Origin: an uncultured Lachnospiraceae bacterium | Lineage (GTDB): Bacteria > Bacillota > Clostridia > Lachnospirales > Lachnospiraceae | DNA: 45,497 nucleotides | Reading direction: 5' to 3' | Assembly (NCBI GenBank): GCA_937965795.1 | Contig: CALCMD010000033.1 | Coordinates: forward strand, 1 to 45,497 | Shown here: positions 34,701 to 43,253 of the stretch, piece after piece | Layout: each line of letters opens with the position of its first letter | How positions within the stretch are numbered: the stretch's first letter is position 1 | The notes under the pieces: model-generated | Databases searched by the model: none | Told to the model about the DNA's origin: nothing | What the model saw: the letters and a program-made list of their open reading frames with translations, nothing else | Translations under genes and position numbers: made by a program

Positions 34701-35386
34701 GCGGAATTATCTGCGCGCCGCAATACAGGCGCATATCCATCCTGATACTCCCCTACATAATACGGATAGCTCGTTGTATCCGAAGCCGGATTTTTTCCTG
34801 TATTTGCATAATTATCTGTCAGGGCAAGATGTTTCTTTCCATTTACCTCCACAAATCCCGTTCCCATAGAAATTCTTCCATAATGCGTCGTAATTCCCGT
34901 AGGATTCACATCCGCCATACAGTAAATCGTACCGTCCGGGCCTTCTACCAGCGCCGGATCGATGACTGTCGTCGCCCATTTTGCCGCATACCCCTCGCTG
35001 TCCGGGAACCAGATGGGAAAACTGTAGTTCCATGTCTTGCCCAAATCCGTAGAAACTGACGCAATCGTATCCAGGCCGCCTCCGTCTCCCGGCGTTGTAT
35101 ATCTGGCGTCTGCCGCCGCTACCAGATTTCCGGCAAATTGGCCGTTTTCCAGAGAAATCAAATCTGGAATACGGAAACTATAGCTTCCTCCCGTCCCAGT
35201 AGGAAATGGCTGTGACATTGTCATGGTATCCGCTGTCACGTTAAGACTTCCCGCTTTTATCAGTTCCGTATCCGTCTCTGAAGCAGAAACCAAAAATCCC
35301 GGTAACATCGTTACTGCCATTGCGCATGACACGATCAGGCTCATCCCTTTTTTCATTTTTTGCGAAGCCTTCCTTTTACTCTTCAT
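31799..35386 (-). CDS. Secreted GH33 sialidase with FIVAR and LRR_5 modules (1195 aa)
   Basis: An exported sialidase that would remove terminal sialic acid from mucin glycans. Signal peptide to about residue 36, then a six-bladed propeller (about 55-530). Visible features are the FRIP motif (71-74, first triad Arg R72), a probable acid/base D93, three Asp-boxes (112-119, 286-293, 345-352), candidate Glu at 371/373, further Arg at 383/387 and 456, and a candidate nucleophile Y489. Residues about 620-865 form an accessory region I cannot assign. Two FIVAR-like helical segments follow (about 880-1065), then an LRR_5 domain and basic tail (about 1075-1195). No LPXTG and no recognisable CBM40. It starts 25 bases after the M60 gene stop, so both are in one operon. 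Confidence 0.95.
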   Translation of the reverse strand: MKSKRKASQKMKKGMSLIVSCAMAVTMLPGFLVSASETDTELIKAGSLNVTADTMTMSQPFPTGTGGSYSFRIPDLISLENGQFAGNLVAAADARYTTPGDGGGLDTIASVSTDLGKTWNYSFPIWFPDSEGYAAKWATTVIDPALVEGPDGTIYCMADVNPTGITTHYGRISMGTGFVEVNGKKHLALTDNYANTGKNPASDTTSYPYYVGEYQDGYAPVLRRADNSATDWRVDEWFNIEKKQGGTFEPLTQTQVDTDTTIQQNAFYKDSELHVFNIGYIWMVESKDGGNSWENPRILNDQVKPETGESYILVSPGKGLTTSKGAITVPFYGDQGGEKASFIYSYDNGKTWKRTNNVDHTTVQGAGKSSESEMVELSDGTLRMFSRTAKNGVNCICYTDVIEDANGDFTMGSMVSTGVACWADCNVTAIRYSKQVDGKDLVLVACPSGTNRTNGRIYSFLVNNDQNKTMELLATYDIPNPERNNEFAYSCMTEQKDGTVGILWEPTKSGYIGNAPYELEYSSYDILELAPNAAIEDTSVNVELSDKKASYTRSYRQEGAGIVTQEPDSAIANVSVKNAADNTVEVKITKGNTMGTTTAVVDGVTYAISVTDGSEKVILEQGGSYTLEGKNAEIVSGNAAAVKVEQRTKYFLSNHVSNTNVTANAFSAEVDKTADIDNSLLTFTNTGNDTWRIKSEFIDHYLANTDPAQAYYFDPIPADMTVETAASEQGTVFHIKNSENNYYVCYYDTNSNFDRNVYNDNWTMGTFDLVLFEKKDAAEEGDLIPGYERASEIVSGGKYLVTCIKDNDIIVLYPYTEDVASWTNANAVGNSAKKNRTKLFRNIPTDQCTITGLTAGETVTVRVNQELYTFQIEEPVSKEAVKEAFTLSTKEEADALMAAGRGDYTVSSWSALESVCKKIQGAGGELSTAEMKELMEELKTAKENLSKKGSENEGIKEQVQKALAAAKSIYDAGQKEYTAQSWANFKAAYEALNNSSNLSNETLLKRFLTNLQDAQARLVKDTSAGKNEIKVGSIYVSGSYNYKVTSVSASTVEFKSIKGAGAAKVTIPDTVKIDGKSYKVTAVAASAFKNNKKMTSVTIGKNVETIGNNAFLGCTKLKKVNAKSTVLKTIGSKAFGNCKSLKNMMLKTKKLKKVGKNAFQGIHKKAVIKVPSAKYKAYTKLLAKKGQSKSVKIKK

Positions 35387-35411
35387 TTTTTGTCCTCTCT
35401 TAACCTTTTGG

Positions 35412-38400
35412 CTATTTTTTTATTTTTATGGTTTTCGTCTTTGAAAACGCCCCATAAATTTCTTTCTTCGAAACGTCCTTTCGATAAGCTCTCACTTTAA
35501 AAGTGTATTTCTTACCTTTCTTCAATTTTTTAATCTTTACCGACGTCCTTTTTGCAGACGTCTTTTTCACTTTTTTGAAAGCCTTTTTCTCCATCCGCAT
35601 CCAGATTTCATATCCGTCCGCATAAGCTGCCTTCTTCCAGGATACCACAGCCTGTCTCTTTCCTGGCTTTACACTTTTCACTTTTACTTTCTTCGGTTTT
35701 GGCAGGTTTTTCTGAACTGTCTTTTGGGGTTCTGAATTTACAGGATCTTTTTTTACAGGATTCGGTTTTTCTTCTATGGTATGGTTTTTTTTCACCTTTT
35801 CCACATGTACCGTACAGGAAATCCCCCCTGATTCCCCTATCCCTCTTATAACTGTCGTTCCTTCACCGACTGCCTTAACGATTCCGTCAGCATCTACTGC
35901 TGCAATGGCAGTATTTTCGGATTCCCATAAAATTTTTCCCCTGTTCTGCGGAATCAGAAGCGTGTTGGAAAGAATCGCTGCGGATTCTCCTTCCTTTAAA
36001 GTAATCTCCGCCAGGTCCCGGCTGCTCTTTAAACTCGCATTTCCAAGAGATACTTCCGGATTTCCACTTACTGCGACTGCTTTTATCTCCAGCCTGTTTA
36101 TTCCTGAAATATCCAGATAAACGGCTTCTGCCAATTCTCCGGTAAATGTACCTGACCGATAAATCAGCTTTCCATCTCCATAAATCTCAAGCGCCGCTTC
36201 CCCTTCCGCCGTCTGTGAGGCATCCACGCCTGCCCATGTATGGAACACATCAAAACTCTTTCCTGTCAGGTCGATGGCAGCCACAGAACCCGCAGTCAGG
36301 CTGATTCCTTTTTCAAAAGTCTTTTCCTGCCCGTTTACCCGAAGGGAAAGATTCTGTCCCCCCGCATTCCTGTCCTTCCAAACCTCTCCTTTCACGGTCT
36401 CCAGATAAAGGCCGCTCAGGTAAGTATTCGCTGCCGAAAAAGAAATCCTTTCATAAAGGCGAAACTCTGCCGCTGAAATATAGGTATCTGCCGGTGTTCC
36501 GGCTGTTGCCAATACTTTCATGCGGATTCTCCTTGCATTCGGCGCATAAAATTCCACACTCTTTGTACTGTCATTTTCTTCCCATCTATGGCTTCTGACT
36601 TTTATCTCCTGAAAATCTTCTCCCGTTTCCTTTTCACTGTAAGACAGTGTAAAAGACAGGATCACACCATTTCCTCCGCCATTTCTTGGTACATATTCCA
36701 GTTTTCCAATATCCGTATTCTCATCCAGAAGAATCGTATAACTGTTGTTTACACCTTCTGCAAGATTCGGCTTTGCCCCATTTCCGTAATTCGAATGCCA
36801 GAATGTACTCTCGTCTCCATCCACCGCCGAAGCCGCAGACTCATTTCCTCCCTGTTCGCTTTCTGCAAATCCGGTCAGCTTCGAAACATCCAGTTTTACA
36901 TATTCCGTATAAGATTCCGGTTCTCTTCCTATCAAAACTCCATACTTTTCCAGATACTCTTCCTGTTCCTCTTCATCCAGAAGCTCATATGCCTGCATAA
37001 TGGCTGTTTTCTGTTTTTGGAATTTCTGCGGATCGTTCAAATCCTTTTGTGTCATATCCTGCAAAAGATACTCGGAAAAAGATGCCAGCGCATTCCTGTA
37101 TACATTCTTCTGCTTGCTTTCATCCCAGTCTGCCCGCATCAGACCCTTTTCCGTCATCACATAGGTGACGTTTGTACTGCTGCCGGATAAAGCATATTCC
37201 GAAAGAATCTTTTCTGTATAAGCACTTACAGTCCTCAGTCTGCCAGACGCCTCCCTGTGATACAGTTCAATTCTGGACCCCACAGGGAAAGCTATTTCCC
37301 GCTTTAATTCCTCAGGCGTCCCGCTTCCTGAAAGGGACTGCTGATAAAGCTGTGTTCCCGACGGACTCAAAACCCGGATGCTGGCATAAGTATCTGTAAA
37401 TAAATAGTGCGGCTGAACCTCCTGCACCTGCCAGATTAAAACATTCCGCTCCATATCCACAGAAATGGTCGCAAACTCCTTGTCACTTATTCCCAGCATT
37501 TGAATCTTTATATCACCTGCCAGAATGTTATCTGTTTTAGAATACCGAAACTCCTTGCTCACGCTTCCCTTCGAAGCTGCCAGATACTCTTTTCCGCAAA
37601 GATATCCGGAAGTATTTGCTGTCGGAAGCTCCACTTCATAAATACCCACCGGAAGCTCTACCAGAAGATTCTCTGATGTAACCGGTATTTCCCGTACAAT
37701 TTTCTCTCCGTTTTTGATTCGGATGTTTTTATTCTGTATCTGTGAAAGATCGTCTATATCAATGCGTATATTTACCTGACTTGTATACCCCGTGTCTGCC
37801 AGATCGTCCGTACTTACCAGACTGTAAATACCATCAAGCCCAAGCCTTGCCCGGACAGCCTCGCATTCTGTATCATCCGGAATCAGGTTTTTCAAATAAT
37901 AGACCATCGGCAGATCCAGATCATAAATTTCATCCTCTTTCTTTTCAGAAGGATGGATATGCCATCCTTCAAAATAAGGAAGCAGATTATATCCTCCCGT
38001 CCGGCTGAAACTCTCCGTAATAATATCGGAAGAGGATGCTGACTTTCCATTCTCATAATAATATTTCCGATATTGGGTGTGCATGGCCGCTACCGTCTCC
38101 TGTGGTCCCAGCTTGTCCAGCGCATTCGTAAACATAAACAGACTTACATCAAAATGCTGTAACCCTTTTACAATTCCTGAAAAAGAAATCGTCTCTTCTC
38201 TTCTGCTCTGCGCTTTTTGCCCCAGAGCCGCATAGCGCGCCTCCTTTGTAGCCAGATTACTGAAACTTCCCAGCATCCATCCAAAATCCGTATCCGGACG
38301 ATAAGTCGGCTCAAAATAATACCCCATGATATTATTTGTCGTCTCCACAAAAGGATGCTCCTGCTGCGCAATATTTCCCTCGTAGCCGTGGCCAAATTCA

Positions 38401-39575
38401 TGCAGGGAAACCCAGTTTTTCATCAGATACCCTCCCAGGCTTCCATTGCTGTATTGCCCATTATTTGCACTGTGATCCGTCGTATAATAAGCCTCTCCCA
38501 CACCGCTGTTATTTACCTTAATAAAAAACTTTGCCCTGACATTCTGATTGTATGGTTCTGTGGCATGGAAATCCAGACCTGCATACGCATCATACTGTTT
38601 TACAAACGCCGCATACCATTCCAGCATATCGTCAAGCGACTGAAACTGGTATGGCTCCTGAACCCCTGGTTTCCGGACAATATTATGTCTGTCAACGACA
38701 GGAATTAAAAAAGTCGCCGCATCCCCCTCCACAATGGCATACGGAGCTTGTGTCGCATCCCACACACTGAAAAATCTCTCCTGATCATCCCCGTACCGAT
38801 AATAAGGAATATCCCTGAAATTATCATTCCATTCAATTTCCACGATCGGCTGCACAGTGGTATCCTTTGGCGTTGTAATAAAAGGTACGCTATCCACACT
38901 CCCCTTTGTTCCATCATCCCGGACAAAAGAATTTTTTACCGTCACCCACTCTCCGTTCGAAGGAATCGATACAGCAGATACCGGATTTGCCTGATTCTCA
39001 TTCACAATCACTGTTTCCATATCCTGGTCATTATTCATAAATCTCAGTTCCAGGTCCTGTTGGAACTGCTGTCCATTCACCAGACGGATTTTCAGGCTGT
39101 TTCCTGCCGGAATCCAGAATCCCAGGCTCTGCCTGTCGTGATAATATCCCCTGTTGAATCCGATATCCGTCAAATGAGACGCATCCGGCAATGTGTATAA
39201 AATTCTCTGTATTTTCTTATCCTCTGTACTTCCTCCATTTCTGCTTAGCACCTTCACGACTGTCTGTAGATCAGAACTTCTTCCGTCCGCATCCGTCACT
39301 TTATAAGTAATCGTATAACTTCCCGGCTTTGATGTATCCACATCTCCTGTTTTCGTGATTTTTGCCGTCAGATCTCCGTCTTCCTGATCATCTGCAAACA
39401 CGCGGTTTCTGCTTATATCAAAAGACTCTCCCTGATAAATCCATGTCTGCGCCGCTCCCGACAAGACTGGTTTTTGGTACTCTTCCTCCATTGCATTCGA
39501 GTGCGTCGCCAAAACAAAAAATGCTGCCGCCCCCACTGTTAAAATTTTGCTGGCTTTTCCAAATAAATGACCCAT
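35412..39575 (-). CDS. Secreted M60-family mucin-type metallopeptidase (1387 aa)
   Basis: An exported zinc peptidase of the M60/enhancin-like group, many members of which cleave O-glycosylated mucin. Signal peptide (to about 28), DUF5011 Ig-like domain (about 33-112), M60 N-terminal domain (about 125-300) and catalytic domain (about 305-620) with the zinc motif H392-E393-F-G-H396 and likely third ligand E411. A linker region follows, then CBM32/F5-8C (about 890-1043), NPCBM-like (about 1045-1188), Big_2 Ig-like (about 1188-1265), a Pro/Lys linker and a very basic Fn3 domain (about 1296-1387). No LPXTG. AGGAGA precedes the ATG at 39575. It heads the operon with the sialidase: one removes the cap, the other cuts the protein core. 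Confidence 0.94.
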   Translation of the reverse strand: MGHLFGKASKILTVGAAAFFVLATHSNAMEEEYQKPVLSGAAQTWIYQGESFDISRNRVFADDQEDGDLTAKITKTGDVDTSKPGSYTITYKVTDADGRSSDLQTVVKVLSRNGGSTEDKKIQRILYTLPDASHLTDIGFNRGYYHDRQSLGFWIPAGNSLKIRLVNGQQFQQDLELRFMNNDQDMETVIVNENQANPVSAVSIPSNGEWVTVKNSFVRDDGTKGSVDSVPFITTPKDTTVQPIVEIEWNDNFRDIPYYRYGDDQERFFSVWDATQAPYAIVEGDAATFLIPVVDRHNIVRKPGVQEPYQFQSLDDMLEWYAAFVKQYDAYAGLDFHATEPYNQNVRAKFFIKVNNSGVGEAYYTTDHSANNGQYSNGSLGGYLMKNWVSLHEFGHGYEGNIAQQEHPFVETTNNIMGYYFEPTYRPDTDFGWMLGSFSNLATKEARYAALGQKAQSRREETISFSGIVKGLQHFDVSLFMFTNALDKLGPQETVAAMHTQYRKYYYENGKSASSSDIITESFSRTGGYNLLPYFEGWHIHPSEKKEDEIYDLDLPMVYYLKNLIPDDTECEAVRARLGLDGIYSLVSTDDLADTGYTSQVNIRIDIDDLSQIQNKNIRIKNGEKIVREIPVTSENLLVELPVGIYEVELPTANTSGYLCGKEYLAASKGSVSKEFRYSKTDNILAGDIKIQMLGISDKEFATISVDMERNVLIWQVQEVQPHYLFTDTYASIRVLSPSGTQLYQQSLSGSGTPEELKREIAFPVGSRIELYHREASGRLRTVSAYTEKILSEYALSGSSTNVTYVMTEKGLMRADWDESKQKNVYRNALASFSEYLLQDMTQKDLNDPQKFQKQKTAIMQAYELLDEEEQEEYLEKYGVLIGREPESYTEYVKLDVSKLTGFAESEQGGNESAASAVDGDESTFWHSNYGNGAKPNLAEGVNNSYTILLDENTDIGKLEYVPRNGGGNGVILSFTLSYSEKETGEDFQEIKVRSHRWEENDSTKSVEFYAPNARRIRMKVLATAGTPADTYISAAEFRLYERISFSAANTYLSGLYLETVKGEVWKDRNAGGQNLSLRVNGQEKTFEKGISLTAGSVAAIDLTGKSFDVFHTWAGVDASQTAEGEAALEIYGDGKLIYRSGTFTGELAEAVYLDISGINRLEIKAVAVSGNPEVSLGNASLKSSRDLAEITLKEGESAAILSNTLLIPQNRGKILWESENTAIAAVDADGIVKAVGEGTTVIRGIGESGGISCTVHVEKVKKNHTIEEKPNPVKKDPVNSEPQKTVQKNLPKPKKVKVKSVKPGKRQAVVSWKKAAYADGYEIWMRMEKKAFKKVKKTSAKRTSVKIKKLKKGKKYTFKVRAYRKDVSKKEIYGAFSKTKTIKIKK

Positions 39576-39609
39576 ACTCTTTCTCCTGATAAAAAAATCT
39601 GCTTTTTTC

Positions 39610-39639
39610 AGTATAACATACTCTTTTCATAATTATCAA
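39610..39639 (-). promoter_or_regulatory. Promoter of the M60-sialidase operon
   Basis: -35 TTGATA (39634-39639) and -10 TATACT (39610-39615) with 18-base spacing on the minus strand. Confidence 0.7.
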
Positions 39640-39698
39640 TAAAAAATATATATCTTCTTTTGTTCTTTTTTGTTCCCTTTATCGCTTTTTGCGAAAAA

Positions 39699-40541
39699 TT
39701 ATATGTCGAGCAAAGCCCTGTATACCTCTCTTTTTCCAATCCCCCGGTCTTTGGCTACCAGCTTCATCGCTTCTTTCTTTTCCATTCCCTGGCTCAAATA
39801 ATATTCCATATGTTCCGGAATACTGATTTTCTCCCAGACAGCGACCGCTTCACGCTCCATCTCTTTTCTGCTTTTCCCCTCAAGAACAAGAACACATTCT
39901 CCTTTCGGTTCCGTACTTTTAAAATGCTCCAATGCCTGCCGGATCGTTGTTGAAAAAGCAGTCTCATGCTTCTTTGTCAGTTCACGGCAGACCGTTATTT
40001 TTCTGTCTCCCAATACCTCCAAAAGCTCCGAAAGCGTATGAACCAGACGGTGAGGCGCCTCATAAATGATAATCGTTCTTGTTTCTTTTTGAAGCTCCTG
40101 AAAAACAGCCTGCTTTTCCTTTTTATCTGTAGGAAGAAAAGCTTCAAAACAAAACCTCCGGGTTGAAAGCCCTGACAGCGTCAACGCCGTGATACATGCA
40201 GCCGCTCCCGGCAGAGAAGTCACTTCAATCCCTGCTTCATAACATAATCTCACCAGTTCTTCACCCGGATCGGAAATTCCCGGCGTTCCGGCGTCCGTAA
40301 TCAACGCCACATTCCTGCCCTGTCTCATCTTTTCGATCAGCACATAAGCTTTCTCAATTTTATTGTATTCATGATAACTGGTCATCGGCGTCCGGATTTC
40401 AAAATGATTCAAAAGTTTCATACTGTTTCTTGTATCCTCCGCAGCAATCAGATCCACTTCTTTCAGTGTCCGGAGCACCCGCATGGTAATATCCTCCAGA
40501 TTCCCAATCGGGGTTGCGCACAGATATAGCTTTCCCTGCAT
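39699..40541 (-). CDS. rsmI: 16S rRNA (cytidine-1402-2'-O)-methyltransferase
   Basis: A 280-residue SAM-dependent tetrapyrrole-methylase-fold enzyme that methylates the ribose of C1402 in 16S rRNA. Characteristic segments are ATPIGNLEDITMR near the start, the TDAGTPGISDPGEELV loop and GAAACITALTLSG. The ATG at 40541 is chosen because GGAGG directly abuts the ATG two codons upstream. It is the last gene of the decarboxylase-holB-ricT-trmN6-rsmI operon, matching yabC in the B. subtilis order. Confidence 0.95.
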   Translation of the reverse strand: MQGKLYLCATPIGNLEDITMRVLRTLKEVDLIAAEDTRNSMKLLNHFEIRTPMTSYHEYNKIEKAYVLIEKMRQGRNVALITDAGTPGISDPGEELVRLCYEAGIEVTSLPGAAACITALTLSGLSTRRFCFEAFLPTDKKEKQAVFQELQKETRTIIIYEAPHRLVHTLSELLEVLGDRKITVCRELTKKHETAFSTTIRQALEHFKSTEPKGECVLVLEGKSRKEMEREAVAVWEKISIPEHMEYYLSQGMEKKEAMKLVAKDRGIGKREVYRALLDI

Positions 40542-40552
40542 GTTCATCCTCC

Positions 40553-41290
40553 TTAATACCCGTAAATATCGTAAATTTCTTTCCTGTAAACACCCGGCTT
40601 TTCATATACGATTAGTGGTTTCTCCACAGTAATCCTGGATTTTCCTCCCCGCACCGCCTCGATCAGTACCATATTCGGTTCCTTATCCACAAAAGGATGC
40701 ACAAGCTTCATCCTTTTTGGTTCCAGCTTATACTCCACCAGCATATGTATAATTTCCGCCAGGCGAAACGGCCTGTGAACCAGATAAAAACGGCCTCCTA
40801 CCCTGAGGAGCTTCGCTGTCTGGCCGATCACATCCTCCAGTGTACAGCATATCTCATGTCTGGCGATTGCCTTTTCCTTATCCGGATTTACCAGTCCATG
40901 CTGTCCCGTCATATAAGGAGGATTACTCGTAATAACATCAAAAGAAGCCGGATGAAATAAGCTTCCGGCTTCCCTGATATCTCCCTCTATGATCGAAATC
41001 CTGTCCTCCAGATGATTATACCTGACGCTTCTCTGCGCCATTTCAGCGCTGATGCTCTGTATTTCCAGCCCGGTAAAATGCTTTCCTTTTGTTTTTCCTG
41101 CCAGAAGAATCGGTATGATTCCGGTTCCCGTCCCCAGATCAAGAACCGTCTCACCCTCCTTTACAACTGCAAACCCTGACAGAAGCACTGCATCCATCCC
41201 AAAGCAAAATGTATTTTCATTCTGAATGATTTTATATCCGTTTCTGTGAAGGTCGTCCAGACGCTCCCCGGAACGCAGACTATTTTCCAT
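40553..41290 (-). CDS. tRNA1(Val) (adenine37-N6)-methyltransferase-like protein
   Basis: A 245-residue class I SAM methyltransferase with the motif I DLGTGTGIIPILL (about 50-62) and the N6-adenine signature NPPY (SNPPYMTG). It corresponds to YabB/TrmN6 by sequence and by position between ricT and rsmI. It overlaps the ricT stop by 11 bases. The methyltransferase fold is certain; the tRNA target is inferred from the family. Confidence 0.9.
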   Translation of the reverse strand: MENSLRSGERLDDLHRNGYKIIQNENTFCFGMDAVLLSGFAVVKEGETVLDLGTGTGIIPILLAGKTKGKHFTGLEIQSISAEMAQRSVRYNHLEDRISIIEGDIREAGSLFHPASFDVITSNPPYMTGQHGLVNPDKEKAIARHEICCTLEDVIGQTAKLLRVGGRFYLVHRPFRLAEIIHMLVEYKLEPKRMKLVHPFVDKEPNMVLIEAVRGGKSRITVEKPLIVYEKPGVYRKEIYDIYGY

Positions 41291-42188
41291 TTTTTCTGAT
41301 CTTTCCTTCCTTTTTCTCCAAAGCTTCCAGTTCTCTCAGTTCTTTATCCTCCACCGTCATTTTCTCTTTTTTATGTCTTGGCCTGAATTTCAACTGACTT
41401 ACCGAATACTCTCTGACTTCCTTTTCTCCGTCAATATCCACAATGATCTTTACCATCTGGCGCAGAACATTCACGCTTTGTACTTCGCCCTTCAATCCAT
41501 CCGCCGTATGGACCATATCTCCTGTTCCTGGCAGACAACTGTTCAGGTACTCATACGTTTCTTCCTCATTTTTCAGACAGCACATAAGCCTTCCGCAGAC
41601 GCCTGAAATTTTCGTAGGATTTAAAGAAAGATTCTGCTCCTTTGCCATCTTAATCGAAACAGGGGCAAATTCGGATAAATAAGAATGACAGCAGAGCGGT
41701 CTCCCGCAGATACCGATTCCTCCAATAATTTTCGTTTCATCCCTGACGCCGATCTGACGCAATTCAATTCTTGTTTTAAACACAGCCGCCAGATCTTTTA
41801 CCAGATCTCTGAAATCAATCCGTCCATCCGCTGTAAAATAAAATAAAACCTTATTGTTGTCAAAGGTATACTCCGCGTCAATCAGTTTCATCTCCAGCTC
41901 ATGTTTCCATATTTTTTTCTGGCAGATCTGCAATGCTTCCTTTTCTTTTTCACGGTTTCGTTCTACTCTCATATCATCATCCGGCGTCGCCACACGTATC
42001 ACCGGTTTTAAAGGCTGGACGACCTGATCCTCCGGCAAATCTTTCATTCCTATCACGACCGTGCCATATTCCACCCCTCTGGCGGTCTCCACAATGACAT
42101 GATCCCCTTTTTTTATATAAAATTTCTTTGGGCTGAAATAATAAATCTTCCCTGCATTTCGAAATCTTACTCCTATAATCTTCACCAT
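41280..42188 (-). CDS. ricT: PSP1-domain protein RicT (YaaT)
   Basis: A 302-residue PSP1-domain protein. In B. subtilis, RicT works with RicA and RicF in a complex that binds [4Fe-4S] clusters, assists RNase Y and affects sporulation and competence. The cysteine cluster is visible: GICGRPLCC followed by SGVCGRLMCC about 35 residues later. The start overlaps the holB stop by one base (TAATG). The tail is Lys/Glu rich. Position after holB matches the B. subtilis order. Confidence 0.92.
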   Translation of the reverse strand: MVKIIGVRFRNAGKIYYFSPKKFYIKKGDHVIVETARGVEYGTVVIGMKDLPEDQVVQPLKPVIRVATPDDDMRVERNREKEKEALQICQKKIWKHELEMKLIDAEYTFDNNKVLFYFTADGRIDFRDLVKDLAAVFKTRIELRQIGVRDETKIIGGIGICGRPLCCHSYLSEFAPVSIKMAKEQNLSLNPTKISGVCGRLMCCLKNEEETYEYLNSCLPGTGDMVHTADGLKGEVQSVNVLRQMVKIIVDIDGEKEVREYSVSQLKFRPRHKKEKMTVEDKELRELEALEKKEGKIRKNGK

Positions 42189-43177
42189 TACGCCAAGTTC
42201 TCCTTTATCGTCATAAACAACAGCTCCATTGTCAGCTCAAAGTTCACATTTGCGCTAAGCCGCTCTTTGGCCTTCTGAATTCCTTCCAGAATCTGTTCCA
42301 GTCCTTCATAAGAACCTTTATTGATCTGTTCTGTAATCGACTGCACCTGGTCTTTAAACGCCAGTCCATCCACATCCCTTGTCGCTTTAAAATACAGCAC
42401 GTCACAGTACCAGACGGAAAGAATATCCAGATAATCTTCTATCTGCACTTTAAACTCTGTCACAGCTTTTACCGACGCTATGATGTCCTGTATCTCCATT
42501 TTCGGGCTGTTTTTCACCAGATGAAGCGCCGCCGCCTTAATCTCACTGAAATTTTCGGAAGAAGCCAGTTCCACCGCTTTTCCCACATTTCCATGTGAAA
42601 ACGCCACACAAATATCCGCCTGGTAATCCGGAATCTGTACATGTTCCATCAGATACTTCTTCACCTGTCTGTCCGATACCGGCTTCATATTCAGCATCAC
42701 GCACCTGGACAGGATCGTCGGAAGAAAAGAAGAAGCATTTGTCGTAAGCAGCAGAATGACTGCATATGCCGGAGGCTCTTCGATGGTTTTCAGCAACGCA
42801 TTCTGAGCCTGTACCGTCATTTTTTCCGCATCCGGCACAATATAAATCTTATACCTGCCGCTGTAAGGTCTGATCTGCACATCATTCACAAGCTGCTCTC
42901 TGATCTCATCCACACTGATGCTGTTCGGCTTCTCATGCGTTACCCTTATAATATCCGGATGGTTTCTGTTCTCTGCCTGCCTGCATGATCTGCACGTTCC
43001 ACAGCCATTTCCTTCTTCGCACTGCAATGCCTGGGAGAAAGCGCCTGCCAGCAGCTTCTTTCCGGAACCTTTTTCTCCATTTAATATATAAGCATGTGAA
43101 ACCTTATTTAGTTTCATCGCATTTTCCAGATGTTCAATTACCTGTTTATGTCCAACAATATCCTTAAATTCCGGCAT
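42188..43177 (-). CDS. holB: DNA polymerase III subunit delta'
   Basis: A 329-residue AAA+ clamp-loader subunit. The zinc-binding region is seen as C-x(5)-C-x-x-C-x-x-C in CEEGNGCGTCRSC (about 53-65). The P-loop reads GEKGSGKKL, with Lys where the usual Thr/Ser of Walker A stands, consistent with delta' being an ATPase-deficient stator. Length fits. Context in the yaaO-holB-ricT cluster agrees. Confidence 0.94.
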   Translation of the reverse strand: MPEFKDIVGHKQVIEHLENAMKLNKVSHAYILNGEKGSGKKLLAGAFSQALQCEEGNGCGTCRSCRQAENRNHPDIIRVTHEKPNSISVDEIREQLVNDVQIRPYSGRYKIYIVPDAEKMTVQAQNALLKTIEEPPAYAVILLLTTNASSFLPTILSRCVMLNMKPVSDRQVKKYLMEHVQIPDYQADICVAFSHGNVGKAVELASSENFSEIKAAALHLVKNSPKMEIQDIIASVKAVTEFKVQIEDYLDILSVWYCDVLYFKATRDVDGLAFKDQVQSITEQINKGSYEGLEQILEGIQKAKERLSANVNFELTMELLFMTIKENLA

Positions 43178-43253
43178 ATCATCACCTCTTTTTTTCTATC
43201 ATCCCGCACTGTCATTCCTACTCTAATTGAAAGTATAACACAGATTCTTATTT

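Noticed and set aside
16242..39575. Catabolite-responsive elements in mucinase promoters
   Set aside because: No sequence near the three promoters fits the cre consensus well enough.
39640..39698. Possible terminator after rsmI
   Set aside because: TCGC-AAAAA-GCGA is only a 4-bp stem and the T-rich tail is far away; too weak to list.
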